Positions 1 to 10,401 of a stretch of 64,000 nt of DNA are shown one piece after another (position 1 is the first letter of the stretch; each line of letters starts with the position of its first letter). Both the position numbers and the translations under genes were made by a program. The notes below the pieces were generated by a model. That model was given only the letters and a program-made list of their open reading frames with translations, did not search any database and was not told the origin of the DNA. The DNA is from Pseudomonas furukawaii (GTDB lineage: Bacteria; Pseudomonadota; Gammaproteobacteria; Pseudomonadales; Pseudomonadaceae), in assembly GCF_002355475.1 (NCBI RefSeq), contig NZ_AP014862.1, positions 2,542,001-2,606,000 of the forward strand. The letters run 5' to 3'.

Positions 1-7
1 CGCCGTC

Positions 8-1027
8 TTACTTCAGGTGATCTTTCAGCGCCTCGCCAGCCTGTTGCATGGCGGCGCGGGTGCCCGGGACCTTGGCCAGGACGTTGAGCAGGCCGAAGTC
101 GTGGATCATGCCGTTGTAACGAACGGCGGTCACCTCGACGCCAGCGGCGTCCAGTTTGCGAGCGTAGGACTCGCCCTCGTCACGCAGCACGTCGAACTCG
201 GCGGTCTGCACCAGCGCCGGCGGCAGGCCCTTCAGCTGCTCGGTGGTGGCCTGCAGCGGCGCGGCGTAGATCTCGGCGCGCTGGCGCGGGTCGGTGGTGT
301 AGCTGTCCCAGAACCACTTCATCATGTTGCGGGTCAGGAAGTGGCCGTCCTCGAACTGGTTGTAGGACGCGTTGTTGAAGTTCGCGTCGGTCACCGGCCA
401 GAGCAGCGCCTGGAAGCGGATCTTCGGCGTGCCCTTGTCCTTGGCCATCAGGCTGACCACTGCGGCCATGTTGCCGCCGACGCTGTTGCCCGCGACCGCC
501 AGGCGCGTTCCGTCGACGCCGATCTCCTTGCCATGCTCGGCCACCCACTTGGTGGCGGCGTAGGCCTGGTTGATGGCCGTCGGGTACCGGGCTTCGGGGG
601 AGGGTGTGTAGTCGACGTAGACCGCCACGGCTCCGGAGTTGGCCACCAGGTCGCGGATCAGGCGCTCGTGGGTGGGGAAGTCGCCCAGCACCCAGCCGCC
701 GCCGTGGAAGAACATGAACACCGGCAGGGTGCCCTTGACGCCGGCGGGGCGAACGATGGTCAGGTCGATCGGCTGGCCGTCGGCCTGGATGCGTTTCTGG
801 CTCACCTCGGCCTTGGGCAGTTCCAGTTTCACGCTGGCCTGGGCACCGCTCAGTACCGCACGGGCGTCCTTCGGCGACAGGGTTTCCAGGGGCTTGCCAC
901 CACCAGCGGCGAGGGCTTCCAGGAAGGCCTGGGTGTTGTGTTCCACGCCCGGGCTGCCGGCGGCGAAGGCGTGGCCGACGGAGAGTGCGAGCAGGCTGCT
1001 GGTGACAAGGGTGCTGATCGATTTCAT
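8..1027 (-). CDS. Exported alpha/beta-hydrolase esterase (HSL-like family)
   Basis: A 339-residue carboxylesterase/lipase of the hormone-sensitive-lipase type. The N-terminus (about residues 1-22, ending AFAA) is a typical Sec signal peptide, so the enzyme probably acts in the periplasm or outside. The oxyanion-hole motif HGGGW is at residues 108-112 and the nucleophile motif GNSVGG places the catalytic Ser at 182. An Asp in AEFDVLRD and a His in GMIHDFG complete the triad. It lies 146 bp downstream of, and on the same strand as, an OhrR-type regulator gene. A 12-bp element 34 nt upstream of its start is repeated upstream of that regulator (see 1062-1073). The substrate is unknown; short acyl esters are usual for the family. 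Confidence 0.9.
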   Translation of the reverse strand: MKSISTLVTSSLLALSVGHAFAAGSPGVEHNTQAFLEALAAGGGKPLETLSPKDARAVLSGAQASVKLELPKAEVSQKRIQADGQPIDLTIVRPAGVKGTLPVFMFFHGGGWVLGDFPTHERLIRDLVANSGAVAVYVDYTPSPEARYPTAINQAYAATKWVAEHGKEIGVDGTRLAVAGNSVGGNMAAVVSLMAKDKGTPKIRFQALLWPVTDANFNNASYNQFEDGHFLTRNMMKWFWDSYTTDPRQRAEIYAAPLQATTEQLKGLPPALVQTAEFDVLRDEGESYARKLDAAGVEVTAVRYNGMIHDFGLLNVLAKVPGTRAAMQQAGEALKDHLK

Positions 1028-1061
1028 GGCGTATTCCTCGGCTTGGTTTGCTGGCTAAAAA

Positions 1062-1073
1062 CTTGCGCGCTAA
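1062..1073. promoter_or_regulatory. Candidate OhrR-type operator upstream of esterase
   Basis: CTTGCGCGCTAA lies 34 nt upstream of the esterase start. Its exact reverse complement lies at 1654-1665, 33 nt upstream of the neighbouring MarR-type regulator. The element is a near palindrome (TTGCGCGC-T-AA). That the regulator binds it is inferred from position and symmetry. Confidence 0.45.
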
Positions 1074-1109
1074 GTAAGTGCGTGAGATGAAAATTAGCGG
1101 TGTTTTATT

Positions 1110-1119
1110 TTGTGCGCAA
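1110..1119. promoter_or_regulatory. Second candidate operator box in the esterase promoter
   Basis: TTGTGCGCAA is a near-perfect palindrome in an AT-rich setting, 37 bp beyond the first box. It matches the form TTGYGYGCAA also seen upstream of gpx at 17551-17560. Confidence 0.35.
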
Positions 1120-1173
1120 GATAATTATTGGATGTTTTTGGAATAAAGGCCCGCTGACGTTGGAATAAGGCCG

Positions 1174-1620
1174 TCAGACGGCCTTGTCCAGGTTCCCGCG
1201 CAGGGCGACGAGTTCGTCGCGAAGTCTGCCCAGTTGCTCCGGGGCGAGTTCGGTGGCGGCGAGGATGCAGGCGGGGACGGTCTTGGCCCGCTCATGAAGG
1301 GCGCGCCCTTGCTCGGTGAGGCGCAGTTCCACCACGCGTTCGTCCTTGGCGCTGCGGGTGCGGGTGATCAGGCCTTCCGCTTCCAGGCGCTTGAGCAGCG
1401 GGGTGAGCGAGCCGGGGTCGGTCAGCAGGCGGCTGCTGATCTCGCCCACGGTGATACCGTCGCCCTCCCAGAGCACCATCATCGCCAGGTACTGCGGGTA
1501 GGTCAGGCCGAGCTCCTGGAGCAGCGGCTTGTAGACCTTGGTCATCAGCAGGGAGGTGGAATAGAGGGCGAAGCAGAGCTGGTTGTCCAGCATCAGCTCC
1601 TTGCAGGGTTGGATGGACAT
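1174..1620 (-). CDS. OhrR/OspR-type MarR-family peroxide-sensing regulator
   Basis: A 148-residue MarR-family winged-helix repressor. The segment [11 protein letters not shown] at residues 11-21 carries the conserved reactive Cys (Cys16) that defines the OhrR branch. A second Cys at 118 fits a two-Cys sensor, as in OspR. The wing segment AKDERVVEL is typical of MarR proteins. Organic-hydroperoxide oxidation of the first Cys releases such proteins from DNA. The gene precedes the esterase on the same strand and shares an operator-like element with it, so autoregulation plus esterase control is likely. A later Met at 1593 is an alternative start that still keeps the Cys. The window encodes a paralogue at 18097-18564. 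Confidence 0.88.
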   Translation of the reverse strand: MSIQPCKELMLDNQLCFALYSTSLLMTKVYKPLLQELGLTYPQYLAMMVLWEGDGITVGEISSRLLTDPGSLTPLLKRLEAEGLITRTRSAKDERVVELRLTEQGRALHERAKTVPACILAATELAPEQLGRLRDELVALRGNLDKAV

Positions 1621-1653
1621 GGCGGATCTCCGGAGGCGTTGGATGGGTCTAAT

Positions 1654-1665
1654 TTAGCGCGCAAG
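1654..1665. promoter_or_regulatory. Candidate autoregulatory operator of the OhrR-type gene
   Basis: TTAGCGCGCAAG is the exact reverse complement of the element at 1062-1073, and sits 33 nt upstream of the regulator start. The matching distance and sequence at two adjacent promoters support a shared operator. Confidence 0.45.
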
Positions 1666-1716
1666 CCTTTCGCGGGCAAAATTAATCCCGCGAAGGGCGC
1701 TGAGAGCCCGCGTCCA

Positions 1717-2670
1717 TCAGGCACGCCCCAGGTCGGACAGGGCCAGGTCCCAGGGTGGTACCGGACCGAAGCGGTTCCTGAGGAACTCCAGCAGCAGCCG
1801 GCTGCGTGAGCTGGCTTCGCCTTCCAGACGCAACGCATAGATGCCACTGGGCTCGGGTGCGGGCAGGCCCCCCTCGCAGAACAATGGCACCAGTTCGCCC
1901 CGAACCAGGTACTCGCTGATGAGCCAGGTGGGCAGATGGGCGATGCCCAGCCCGCCCAGGGCGCTGAAGAGCAGCGCCTCCGCGTTGTTGGCGGTCATGC
2001 GCAGACGACCGGGACGGATGTGCTGGAGCTTGCCGTCCACTTCGAAGCGCCAGGCATAGGGCGGTGCCAGGGCGTCCCAGTCCAGGCCTTCGTGGTCGGT
2101 CAGTTCCCGGGGGTGGCGCGGAACGCCTCGGCGTCGCAGGTAGTCCGGGCTGGCGCAGAGCACCCGTACCATCGGCGCCAGGGGCGTGGCCACCAGGCGT
2201 GTGTCGGCCAGCGGACCGATGCGCAGCACCAGGTCCACTTGGCCGAGGTTGCCGCCTTCCAGGTCGATGAAGCTGTCGATGAGCCGCAGTTGCACGTCCA
2301 CACCCGGGTAGGCGCTGAGGAATTCGGCTATGGCCGGGGCCAGATGGCGGCGACCGAAGGGGGCGGGCGCATCGATGCGGATCAGGCCTTCCGGTGCGCT
2401 GCTGAGGGACACCGCTTCGGCGCGGGCGAGGCGAAGCTCGGCGAGCACCCGTTTGGCCCGTTCGGCAAAGGCCAGGCCGGCGGGCGTGGCTTTTACCGCA
2501 TGGGTGCTGCGCACGAATAGGTTGGTGCCCAGTGCCTTCTCCAGCGCGTCGATGCGTCGGGCCACGGCGGAGGGGGTGAGGGGATGGCGACGCGCTGCGG
2601 CAGAGAAGCTGCCGGAGTCGAGGACGTCGAGGAAGAGGTCGAGTTGCTGGGTGAGGACATCAGGATTCAT
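1717..2670 (-). CDS. LysR-family transcriptional regulator
   Basis: A 317-residue LTTR. The helix-turn-helix lies at about residues 4-63 (LDLFLDVLDSGSFSAAARR, then SAVARRIDALEKALG) and is followed by a LysR substrate-binding domain. The ATG at 2670 is chosen because the family N-terminus begins directly there; the frame stays open upstream but without family similarity. It is divergent from the TauE/SafE exporter at 2771 with a 100-bp shared promoter region, the usual layout when an LTTR controls its neighbour. The inducer is not evident. Confidence 0.88.
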   Translation of the reverse strand: MNPDVLTQQLDLFLDVLDSGSFSAAARRHPLTPSAVARRIDALEKALGTNLFVRSTHAVKATPAGLAFAERAKRVLAELRLARAEAVSLSSAPEGLIRIDAPAPFGRRHLAPAIAEFLSAYPGVDVQLRLIDSFIDLEGGNLGQVDLVLRIGPLADTRLVATPLAPMVRVLCASPDYLRRRGVPRHPRELTDHEGLDWDALAPPYAWRFEVDGKLQHIRPGRLRMTANNAEALLFSALGGLGIAHLPTWLISEYLVRGELVPLFCEGGLPAPEPSGIYALRLEGEASSRSRLLLEFLRNRFGPVPPWDLALSDLGRA

Positions 2671-2770
2671 GACGCTGCCTATGCGAGTTTCGCATAGCCA
2701 TTGTGCGTCGCTGTGCGTTTCCGCGACAAGCGCGGGCGCGTAGCATGCGCTCATCCCCACTGGAGGCCTT

Positions 2771-3523
2771 ATGGATCCGTTGTCTTTTGCGTTGAACGTC
2801 GTGCTGGGGGCGGCTCTGGGTACCCTGGGCGGCCTCTTCGGCATCGGTGGCGGCCTGATCGCGATTCCCGCATTGGGCCTGCTGTTCGGCCTGGACCAGC
2901 AGTTGGCCCAGGGCACCGCCCTGGTGATGGTGGTGCCCAACGTGCTGCTGGCGCTGTGGCGCTACCACCAGCGCAACCGGATCGATCACCGCCATGCCTT
3001 GTTGCTGGCGACCACCAGCCTCGGCTGCGCCTGGCTGGCCTCGTTGTTCGCGGTCCAGGTGGATGCCGAGCGCATGCGCCTGGCCTTCGTCGGCTTCCTG
3101 CTGGCGCTGGCGGCCTACAACCTGGCGCGGATGTTCATGGCCGCTGCCCGGGCCAGCGGCGAACTTCGCCATCCCTGGCCCTGGCTGGGCGTACTGGGCG
3201 GCGTGGCGGGGGCGGCGGGCGGCCTGTTCGGCGTGGGCGGTGCGGTGATCGCGACGCCGGTGCTGACCAGCGTCTTCGGGACCACCCAGGTGGTGGCCCA
3301 GGGCCTGTCCCTGGCGTTGGCGGCGCCCAGTACCGCCGTGACCCTGGCCACCTACGGCCTGCACCAGCACGTGGACTGGGCCATGGGCCTGCCGCTCGCC
3401 ATCGGCGGCCTGCTGAGTATCAGTTGGGGTGTGCGCCTGGCCCATGCCCTGCCGGAGCGGGTGCTGCGCGGGCTGTTCTGCGCCTTCCTGCTGCTGTGCG
3501 CGGTGATGCTGGCGTTCAGGTGA
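2771..3523 (+). CDS. TauE/SafE (DUF81) family membrane anion exporter
   Basis: A 250-residue integral membrane protein with two homologous halves, each starting with a glycine-rich segment (GTLGGLFGIGGG near residues 17-28 and AGAAGGLFGVGGA near 151-163). This is the hallmark of the TauE/SafE family. About eight hydrophobic helices are predicted by eye. Members export sulfite, sulfoacetate or related organic anions. Divergent transcription from the LysR gene suggests substrate-responsive control. The actual substrate cannot be read from the sequence. Confidence 0.88.
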   Translation: MDPLSFALNVVLGAALGTLGGLFGIGGGLIAIPALGLLFGLDQQLAQGTALVMVVPNVLLALWRYHQRNRIDHRHALLLATTSLGCAWLASLFAVQVDAERMRLAFVGFLLALAAYNLARMFMAAARASGELRHPWPWLGVLGGVAGAAGGLFGVGGAVIATPVLTSVFGTTQVVAQGLSLALAAPSTAVTLATYGLHQHVDWAMGLPLAIGGLLSISWGVRLAHALPERVLRGLFCAFLLLCAVMLAFR

Positions 3524-3585
3524 GCCACTGGCCCGCCGGAGTGTGGCCCTGCGGGTGACGATTCGGGGCCATTCTCACGAGGATC

Positions 3586-4437
3586 TCAGATGCGGAAACC
3601 CTCGATGATGTGTTCGGCGAGGGTCTCGGTCACCGGCGACTTACTCCGCTCGTTGCGCAGCAGCATGATGTTGGCCAGCGGCAGTTGCGGCAGTCCGTCC
3701 TCTTCGCCCAGCACCCGCATGTCGGGGGTGATCAGGCTCTGCAATTGCGCGGTCACCGCCAGCCCGGCGCTGACCACGGCCATGATGGCCGAGAGGCTGG
3801 GGCTGGTGTAGGCGACGCGGTACTGGCGCCCCATGGCGTCCAGGGCGTTGCAGGCCCAGGCACGGCAGAAACAGTCGCTGTTGAACATGGCCAGGGGCAG
3901 GGGTGTCTGTTCGTGGGGGCTGAAGCCGATGGCTTCGGCCCAGACGAAGCGCTCCTGTCGCAGCAGTTCGCCGATGTCGTGCCCGGGCTTGCGGGTGACG
4001 ATGGACAGGTCGAGGTCCTGGCGCTGCAGCAACTGCGCGCTGGACTCGCAGTGCACCTCCACCTGCACCAGCGGATAGGCCTGGGCGAAGCGCGAGAGGA
4101 TCCCCGGCAGGAAGCGCATCACGTAGTCGTCCGGGGTGCCGATCCGCACCGAGCCGACCATGTGCGGCTGGCGCAGGGTGTTCATCACCTCGCCGTGGAG
4201 CTTGAGGATGCGCCGCGCATAGCCCAGCAGGATCTGCCCTTCGGCCGTCAGTCGCACCTGGCGGCCGTCCCGCTCGAACACCGCGCGCTGCAGCACGTCC
4301 TCTTCCAGCCGCTTCATCTGCATGCTGACCGCCGACTGGGTGCGGTTGACCACTTCAGCCGCGCGGGTGAAGCCGCCGTAGTCGGCGATGGCGACGAAGG
4401 TGCGCAGGAGTTCGGTGTCGATGGCGGGGTAGTTCAT
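3586..4437 (-). CDS. LysR-family transcriptional regulator
   Basis: A 283-residue LTTR. The HTH is near residues 5-65 (LLRTFVAIADYGGFTRAAE, QSAVSMQMKRLEED), followed by the effector domain with GSVRIGTPDDYV. The start is MNYPAIDTELL. It is divergent from the small DUF1127 gene at 4532 with a 94-bp intergenic region that would hold both promoters. LTTRs of this subtype next to DUF1127 genes are common in Pseudomonas genomes, as recalled. The effector is unknown. Confidence 0.87.
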   Translation of the reverse strand: MNYPAIDTELLRTFVAIADYGGFTRAAEVVNRTQSAVSMQMKRLEEDVLQRAVFERDGRQVRLTAEGQILLGYARRILKLHGEVMNTLRQPHMVGSVRIGTPDDYVMRFLPGILSRFAQAYPLVQVEVHCESSAQLLQRQDLDLSIVTRKPGHDIGELLRQERFVWAEAIGFSPHEQTPLPLAMFNSDCFCRAWACNALDAMGRQYRVAYTSPSLSAIMAVVSAGLAVTAQLQSLITPDMRVLGEEDGLPQLPLANIMLLRNERSKSPVTETLAEHIIEGFRI

Positions 4438-4531
4438 TCATCAAATCCCGAGATGCATGGCATAAGAAACATTCGTTGGATTGATGTTAGCCCTGGTTGG
4501 ACACTGGCGCCATCCCCACTGGGAGGGCGAC

Positions 4532-4774
4532 ATGATGAAACGACAACGTGGCTTTATCGGCACTCTGCAACAACCCCGCTTCGAGAACCCCTCGAGCCGT
4601 GAACGCTGGCTCACCGGGATCTGGATGCAGATCCGCCGTTGGGAGCAATTGGCGCGTGAGCGCAATCAACTGGCGAGCATGAGCGATGACATGCTCAAGG
4701 ACATCGGCCTGAATCGTGCCGATGCCGTGACGGAAAGCGAGCGCCCCTTCTGGGATGATCCGCTGAAGAAGTGA
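4532..4774 (+). CDS. DUF1127-domain small protein
   Basis: An 80-residue basic protein. The C-terminal DUF1127 signature is visible as WEQLARERNQLASMSDDMLKDIGLNRADA: a region of aromatic/basic residues, then LxxMSDxxLxDIGLxR. Small DUF1127 proteins in alphaproteobacteria bind RNA or act in phosphate and small-RNA turnover; for this longer Pseudomonas type the role is unknown. The ATG at 4532 is chosen because GGGAGG at 4521-4526 gives good spacing; an ATG follows at 4535. It is divergent from the LysR gene. Confidence 0.82.
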   Translation: MMKRQRGFIGTLQQPRFENPSSRERWLTGIWMQIRRWEQLARERNQLASMSDDMLKDIGLNRADAVTESERPFWDDPLKK

Positions 4775-4847
4775 CCCCGAACCACGGCCCGCCGCCGGTG
4801 AAGCGCAGGGCGGGCCGTTGCAATCCAGGACTGACAGGAAGGAAACC

Positions 4848-5339
4848 ATGTCCAGCCGATTTGAACTGGCCCAACTGAACATCGCTTCGATGAAGGCCCC
4901 CCTGGAGTCGCCGGTCATGGCCGACTTCGTGGCCAACCTCGAACCCATCAATGCCCTGGCCGAGCGCTCGCCGGGCTTCATCTGGCGCCTGCAGGACGAG
5001 GCCGGCGATGCCACCGCGATCCGTCCCTTCGGCGCCGAAGTGCTGGTGAACCTCTCGGTCTGGCGCGACGTGGCCAGTCTCACCGACTTCGCCTACCGCT
5101 CCGATCATGCACAGATGCTGCGCCGGCGCAGGGAGTGGTTCGAGCGCCTGTCCGCCATGCACCAGGTGCTTTGGTGGGTGCCCGAGGGACACCGGCCGAG
5201 CATGGAGGAGGGTGCGCGGCGACTGGCGCACCTGCGGGAGCGGGGGCCGACCCCCGAGGCCTTTACCTTTCGCCAGAGCTTCCTGGCCCCGGACCAGGCG
5301 CGGCCCATTGCAACCTTCGCGGAGACCGGGGCCGAGTGA
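4848..5339 (+). CDS. DUF3291-domain protein
   Basis: A 163-residue protein starting MSSRFELAQLNIASMKAP. The pattern of LAQLNIA, then SPGFIWRLQDE, VNLSVWRDVASLTDFAYR and WWVPEGHRP is that of DUF3291, a ferredoxin-like (dimeric alpha-beta barrel) family of unknown function distantly related to antibiotic-biosynthesis monooxygenases. The ATG at 4848 has GGAAGGAAA just upstream. The next gene starts 42 bp downstream on the same strand, so the two may be co-transcribed. Confidence 0.82.
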   Translation: MSSRFELAQLNIASMKAPLESPVMADFVANLEPINALAERSPGFIWRLQDEAGDATAIRPFGAEVLVNLSVWRDVASLTDFAYRSDHAQMLRRRREWFERLSAMHQVLWWVPEGHRPSMEEGARRLAHLRERGPTPEAFTFRQSFLAPDQARPIATFAETGAE

Positions 5340-5381
5340 TGCTACCTTGAAGCGTCTTTCCCAACCGACGGCACGGAGCCC

Positions 5382-6593
5382 ATGACGCTGACCTTCTCGC
5401 TGAACGAAGCCCGCCGCGTGGCCCTGGCGGCCCAGGGCTTCGCCCGCGCGCCCCGTGGGGCCATCCGCCATCGCCAGTTGCTGGCCCAGGTCCAGGCCCT
5501 TGGCGTGGTGCAGATCGACTCCGTGAATGCACTGGTGCGTTCCCACTACCTGCCGGCGTTCTCCCGGCTCGGGCATTACGACCGTGAGCTGCTGGACGAT
5601 CTCGCCTGGGGGCGTCCTGCGCGGCGGGCGTTGTTCGAGTACTGGGGGCACGAGGCTTCGCTGCTGCCCCTGGAGCTCTACCCACTGATGCGCTGGCGTA
5701 TGCGCCGCGCCGCCAGGGGGCAGGGCATCTACCAGCAGTTGGCGCGCTTCGGCGAGGAACGGCGGGACGTGATCCAGCGGGTGCTGGGGGCGGTTCGGGA
5801 ACAGGGCGCCCTGGGCGCTGGAGCCCTGAGTACCCGGGAGGAGCGCGCGGGTCCCTGGTGGGACTGGAGCGCGGAGAAGCATGCGCTGGAATGGCTGTTC
5901 GCCGCCGGCGAGGTGACCGTGGCCGGGCGGCGCGGCTTCGAGCGGCTCTACGACCTGCCCGAGCGGGTGATTCCCCCGGCGATTCTCGATCAGCCCGACC
6001 TTCCCGAGGACGAGGCCCAGCGCCGCCTGCTGCTGCGTGCCGCCGAGGCGCTGGGCGTTGCCACCGAACGCGACCTGCGGGACTACTACCGGCTGGACAG
6101 TGACGACTGCCGTGCGCGCCTGGCGGAGCTGGTGGAAGAGGGCGCCCTGCAGCCGGTGCGGGTGGACGGCTGGCGGCAGGCGACCTATTGCCCGGGCGAG
6201 GTCCGGGTGCCGCGCAAGGTGCGGGCGAGCGCGTTGCTGTCGCCCTTCGATTCGCTGGTCTGGGAGCGGGCGCGCACCGAGCGGCTGTTCGATTTCCGTT
6301 ATCGCCTGGAGATCTACACGCCCCGGCACAAGCGCCAGTACGGCTACTACGTGCTGCCGTTCCTCCATGACGAACGCCTGGCGGCGCGGGTCGACCTGCG
6401 CGCCGAGCGCGCCCAGGACCGCCTGGCGGTGCATGCCCTGCACGAGGAACAGCAGGGCTTGAGCGAGGCCGGCATCCAGGCCCTGGCCGGCAACCTGCAA
6501 AGCATGGCGGCCTGGCTTGGCCTGGGCGAGGTGGTGGTGACCTGCGGCAACGCTGGCACGGCGCGGTTGCGTGGCTGCCTGGCGGGGAGCTGA
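5382..6593 (+). CDS. YcaQ/AlkX-type DNA glycosylase (winged-helix, HTH_42 family)
   Basis: A 403-residue member of the YcaQ/AlkZ-like family, whose E. coli member unhooks DNA interstrand crosslinks and removes N7-alkylguanine. The segment GVVQIDSVNALVRSHY has the Gln-x-Asp pair (Gln44, Asp46) described for the catalytic motif of the YcaQ branch, as opposed to Gln-x-Gln in AlkZ. The family segments FEYWGHEASLLPLELYP and SALLSPFDSLVWERARTERLF are also present. Length matches the family (about 400). The gene lies 42 bp after the DUF3291 gene. A general DNA-repair role is likely; there is no sign that it is part of a resistance cluster. Confidence 0.85.
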   Translation: MTLTFSLNEARRVALAAQGFARAPRGAIRHRQLLAQVQALGVVQIDSVNALVRSHYLPAFSRLGHYDRELLDDLAWGRPARRALFEYWGHEASLLPLELYPLMRWRMRRAARGQGIYQQLARFGEERRDVIQRVLGAVREQGALGAGALSTREERAGPWWDWSAEKHALEWLFAAGEVTVAGRRGFERLYDLPERVIPPAILDQPDLPEDEAQRRLLLRAAEALGVATERDLRDYYRLDSDDCRARLAELVEEGALQPVRVDGWRQATYCPGEVRVPRKVRASALLSPFDSLVWERARTERLFDFRYRLEIYTPRHKRQYGYYVLPFLHDERLAARVDLRAERAQDRLAVHALHEEQQGLSEAGIQALAGNLQSMAAWLGLGEVVVTCGNAGTARLRGCLAGS

Positions 6594-6686
6594 CGGCCGC
6601 TGCGACGTCGCGGCTGCTCAATGATGGGTATCGCTGCGCTCAACCGCATCCTTCGGTGCCACCCTAGGGTGCGGGGCGAGGCGGGA

Positions 6687-8072
<1,386 letters not shown>

Positions 8073-8300
8073 TTAACCGAAAGCCCGGGCGTGGCATCAG
8101 GGCCGCGCGGGAACCTGGGGGGCGCGCCGACGCGTGTATGCCGGGTTCGGCCTCGGCGCTGTTATCCTTGTGCGGTTTTTGCGCCTCGCGGCGCGTGGTT
8201 CGGAATATGCCGGGTGCCCCGGCTCCGGCTTCAATGGCAATAGGCGCCGACCAGGCGCCGGGCCGGTGCGACATGTCAGCGCCGGCCTGGAAGGAGTGTT

Positions 8301-9053
8301 GTGGCGATGGCCGAGGAGCGCCTGCTCGCGGAAGTGCATGATGATTTCGGGGTGATCCGGGTCTACGAGGTGGGGCCTTACCGCATCCTGGAGTTCGGCG
8401 AAGCGGTGGAGCAGAGCTGTGTCTTCATCGCCGACCCGGCCTGGCTGGAGTACGACTACACCCGCGCGATGCTGCTGGGCGCCCTCTGTCACGAGGCGCC
8501 GGAAAGCGCGCTCTTCCTTGGGTTGGGCGCCGGCACCCTGACCCAGGCCTGCCTGAAGTTCCTGCCCCTGGATGACGTGGAGGTGATCGAGCTGCGGCCC
8601 GATGTGCCGCGCCTGGCCATGGAGTACATGGGGCTGACGGACGATCCGCGCCTGTACGTGCGGATCGGCGATGCGCTGGAGCTGCTGGAAAGCGCCGAGC
8701 GTGCGGACCTGATCTTCGTCGACCTCTACACCGACCAGGGGCCGGGCGTTGGGCACCTGGCCTGGCGTTTCCTGGAGGCCTGCCAGAGTCACCTCAACCC
8801 CGGCGGCTGGCTGGTGATCAACCAGTGGGCGGCGAACGATGGCAAGCCCCTGGGCGCGGCGCTGTTGCGCGGGCTCTTCCACCGCCATTACTGGGAGTGC
8901 CCGGTGAAGGAGGGCAATGTGGTGCTTTTCGTCCCGGCCGACCTGGATCAGGAACTGGATGTCGACGCCCTGAAGGCCCGCGCCGAGCGACTGGCGCCCT
9001 CGCTGGGCTACTCGTTGCAGTCCCTGCTGGATGTGATGCGGCCGGCCAGCTAG
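8301..9053 (+). CDS. Spermidine-synthase-like (Rossmann methyltransferase-fold) protein
   Basis: A 250-residue protein of the spermine/spermidine synthase superfamily: ALFLGLGAGTLTQACLKF is the nucleotide-binding motif, followed by DVEVIELRPDV and ADLIFVDLYTDQGPG. It is shorter than true SpeE (about 280) and lacks its N-terminal beta domain pattern. A polyamine role is therefore unproven; a methyltransferase or other propylamine transferase is possible. A GTG start at 8301 (AAGGAG 4 nt upstream) competes with an ATG at 8307 (spacing 10). Synteny with PA2842 is recalled. Confidence 0.8.
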   Translation: MAMAEERLLAEVHDDFGVIRVYEVGPYRILEFGEAVEQSCVFIADPAWLEYDYTRAMLLGALCHEAPESALFLGLGAGTLTQACLKFLPLDDVEVIELRPDVPRLAMEYMGLTDDPRLYVRIGDALELLESAERADLIFVDLYTDQGPGVGHLAWRFLEACQSHLNPGGWLVINQWAANDGKPLGAALLRGLFHRHYWECPVKEGNVVLFVPADLDQELDVDALKARAERLAPSLGYSLQSLLDVMRPAS

Positions 9054-9095
9054 CCGCTCGCACCACGACTCGCCTCGCCGGTTCGCCCGGACGGC

Positions 9096-9887
<792 letters not shown>

Positions 9888-10401
9888 GGAGGCGTTCCTG
9901 CGTAGGAATAGCGGAATGGCAGGAGGGATATAGACCCCTCATGGAGGCTTGTCCATTCAGGCTGTGTGAAAACCACTGCGCGCGGCCATGCTGCGCCAGG
10001 AATCGGCTCAGAATGCTCATCTACAGCCCGTAAACCGCGCTTTCTCACCGGTTCCTGCCTTGCCTGCCCCTCGCTCGCCGCGTTTTCACAGGGCCTGCAT
10101 CGGCGCGCTTCCGTCCGGCGGAGAGCCTGTTCTCACACCGAAAAACCTGCACGCGCCAGAGATTTTTCCTGTATTATGCGCGCCGGCCTAATGACGGCCT
10201 CGTTCAAGTACTGCGTTTTTCCCGAGGCATTTCGCCTTCGGCTGCAAGTCCGCGCTGCGGACTACCCTTGACGTTTCATCCATTCCCAAAAAAGCGTTCA
10301 CGCAAATTCTCTACCAGGCTGCCAGGGTTGACCCAAAAGGTCCTTCACGGCATGTGCAGCCATGGAACAAGGGTCTTTGCGGATGCACACGAGGCAGACC
10401 C
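9888..10401 (+). promoter_or_regulatory. 514-bp gap: crotonase promoter and long deaD upstream/leader region
   Basis: No coding signal was found. A TATTAT hexamer at 10172-10177 followed by a GC-rich discriminator (GCGCGCC) is a plausible -10 for deaD, which would give a leader of about 220 nt. The -35 is weak. The leader holds short dyads (GCCTTCGGC, TCCGCGCTGCGGA). DeaD-family messages in other bacteria have long regulated leaders; here the start site is inferred, not shown. Confidence 0.4.

Noticed and set aside
1671-1692. CGCGGG/CCCGCG dyad between two minus-strand genes
   Set aside because: Short stem without a T run in the right place; too weak to call a terminator.
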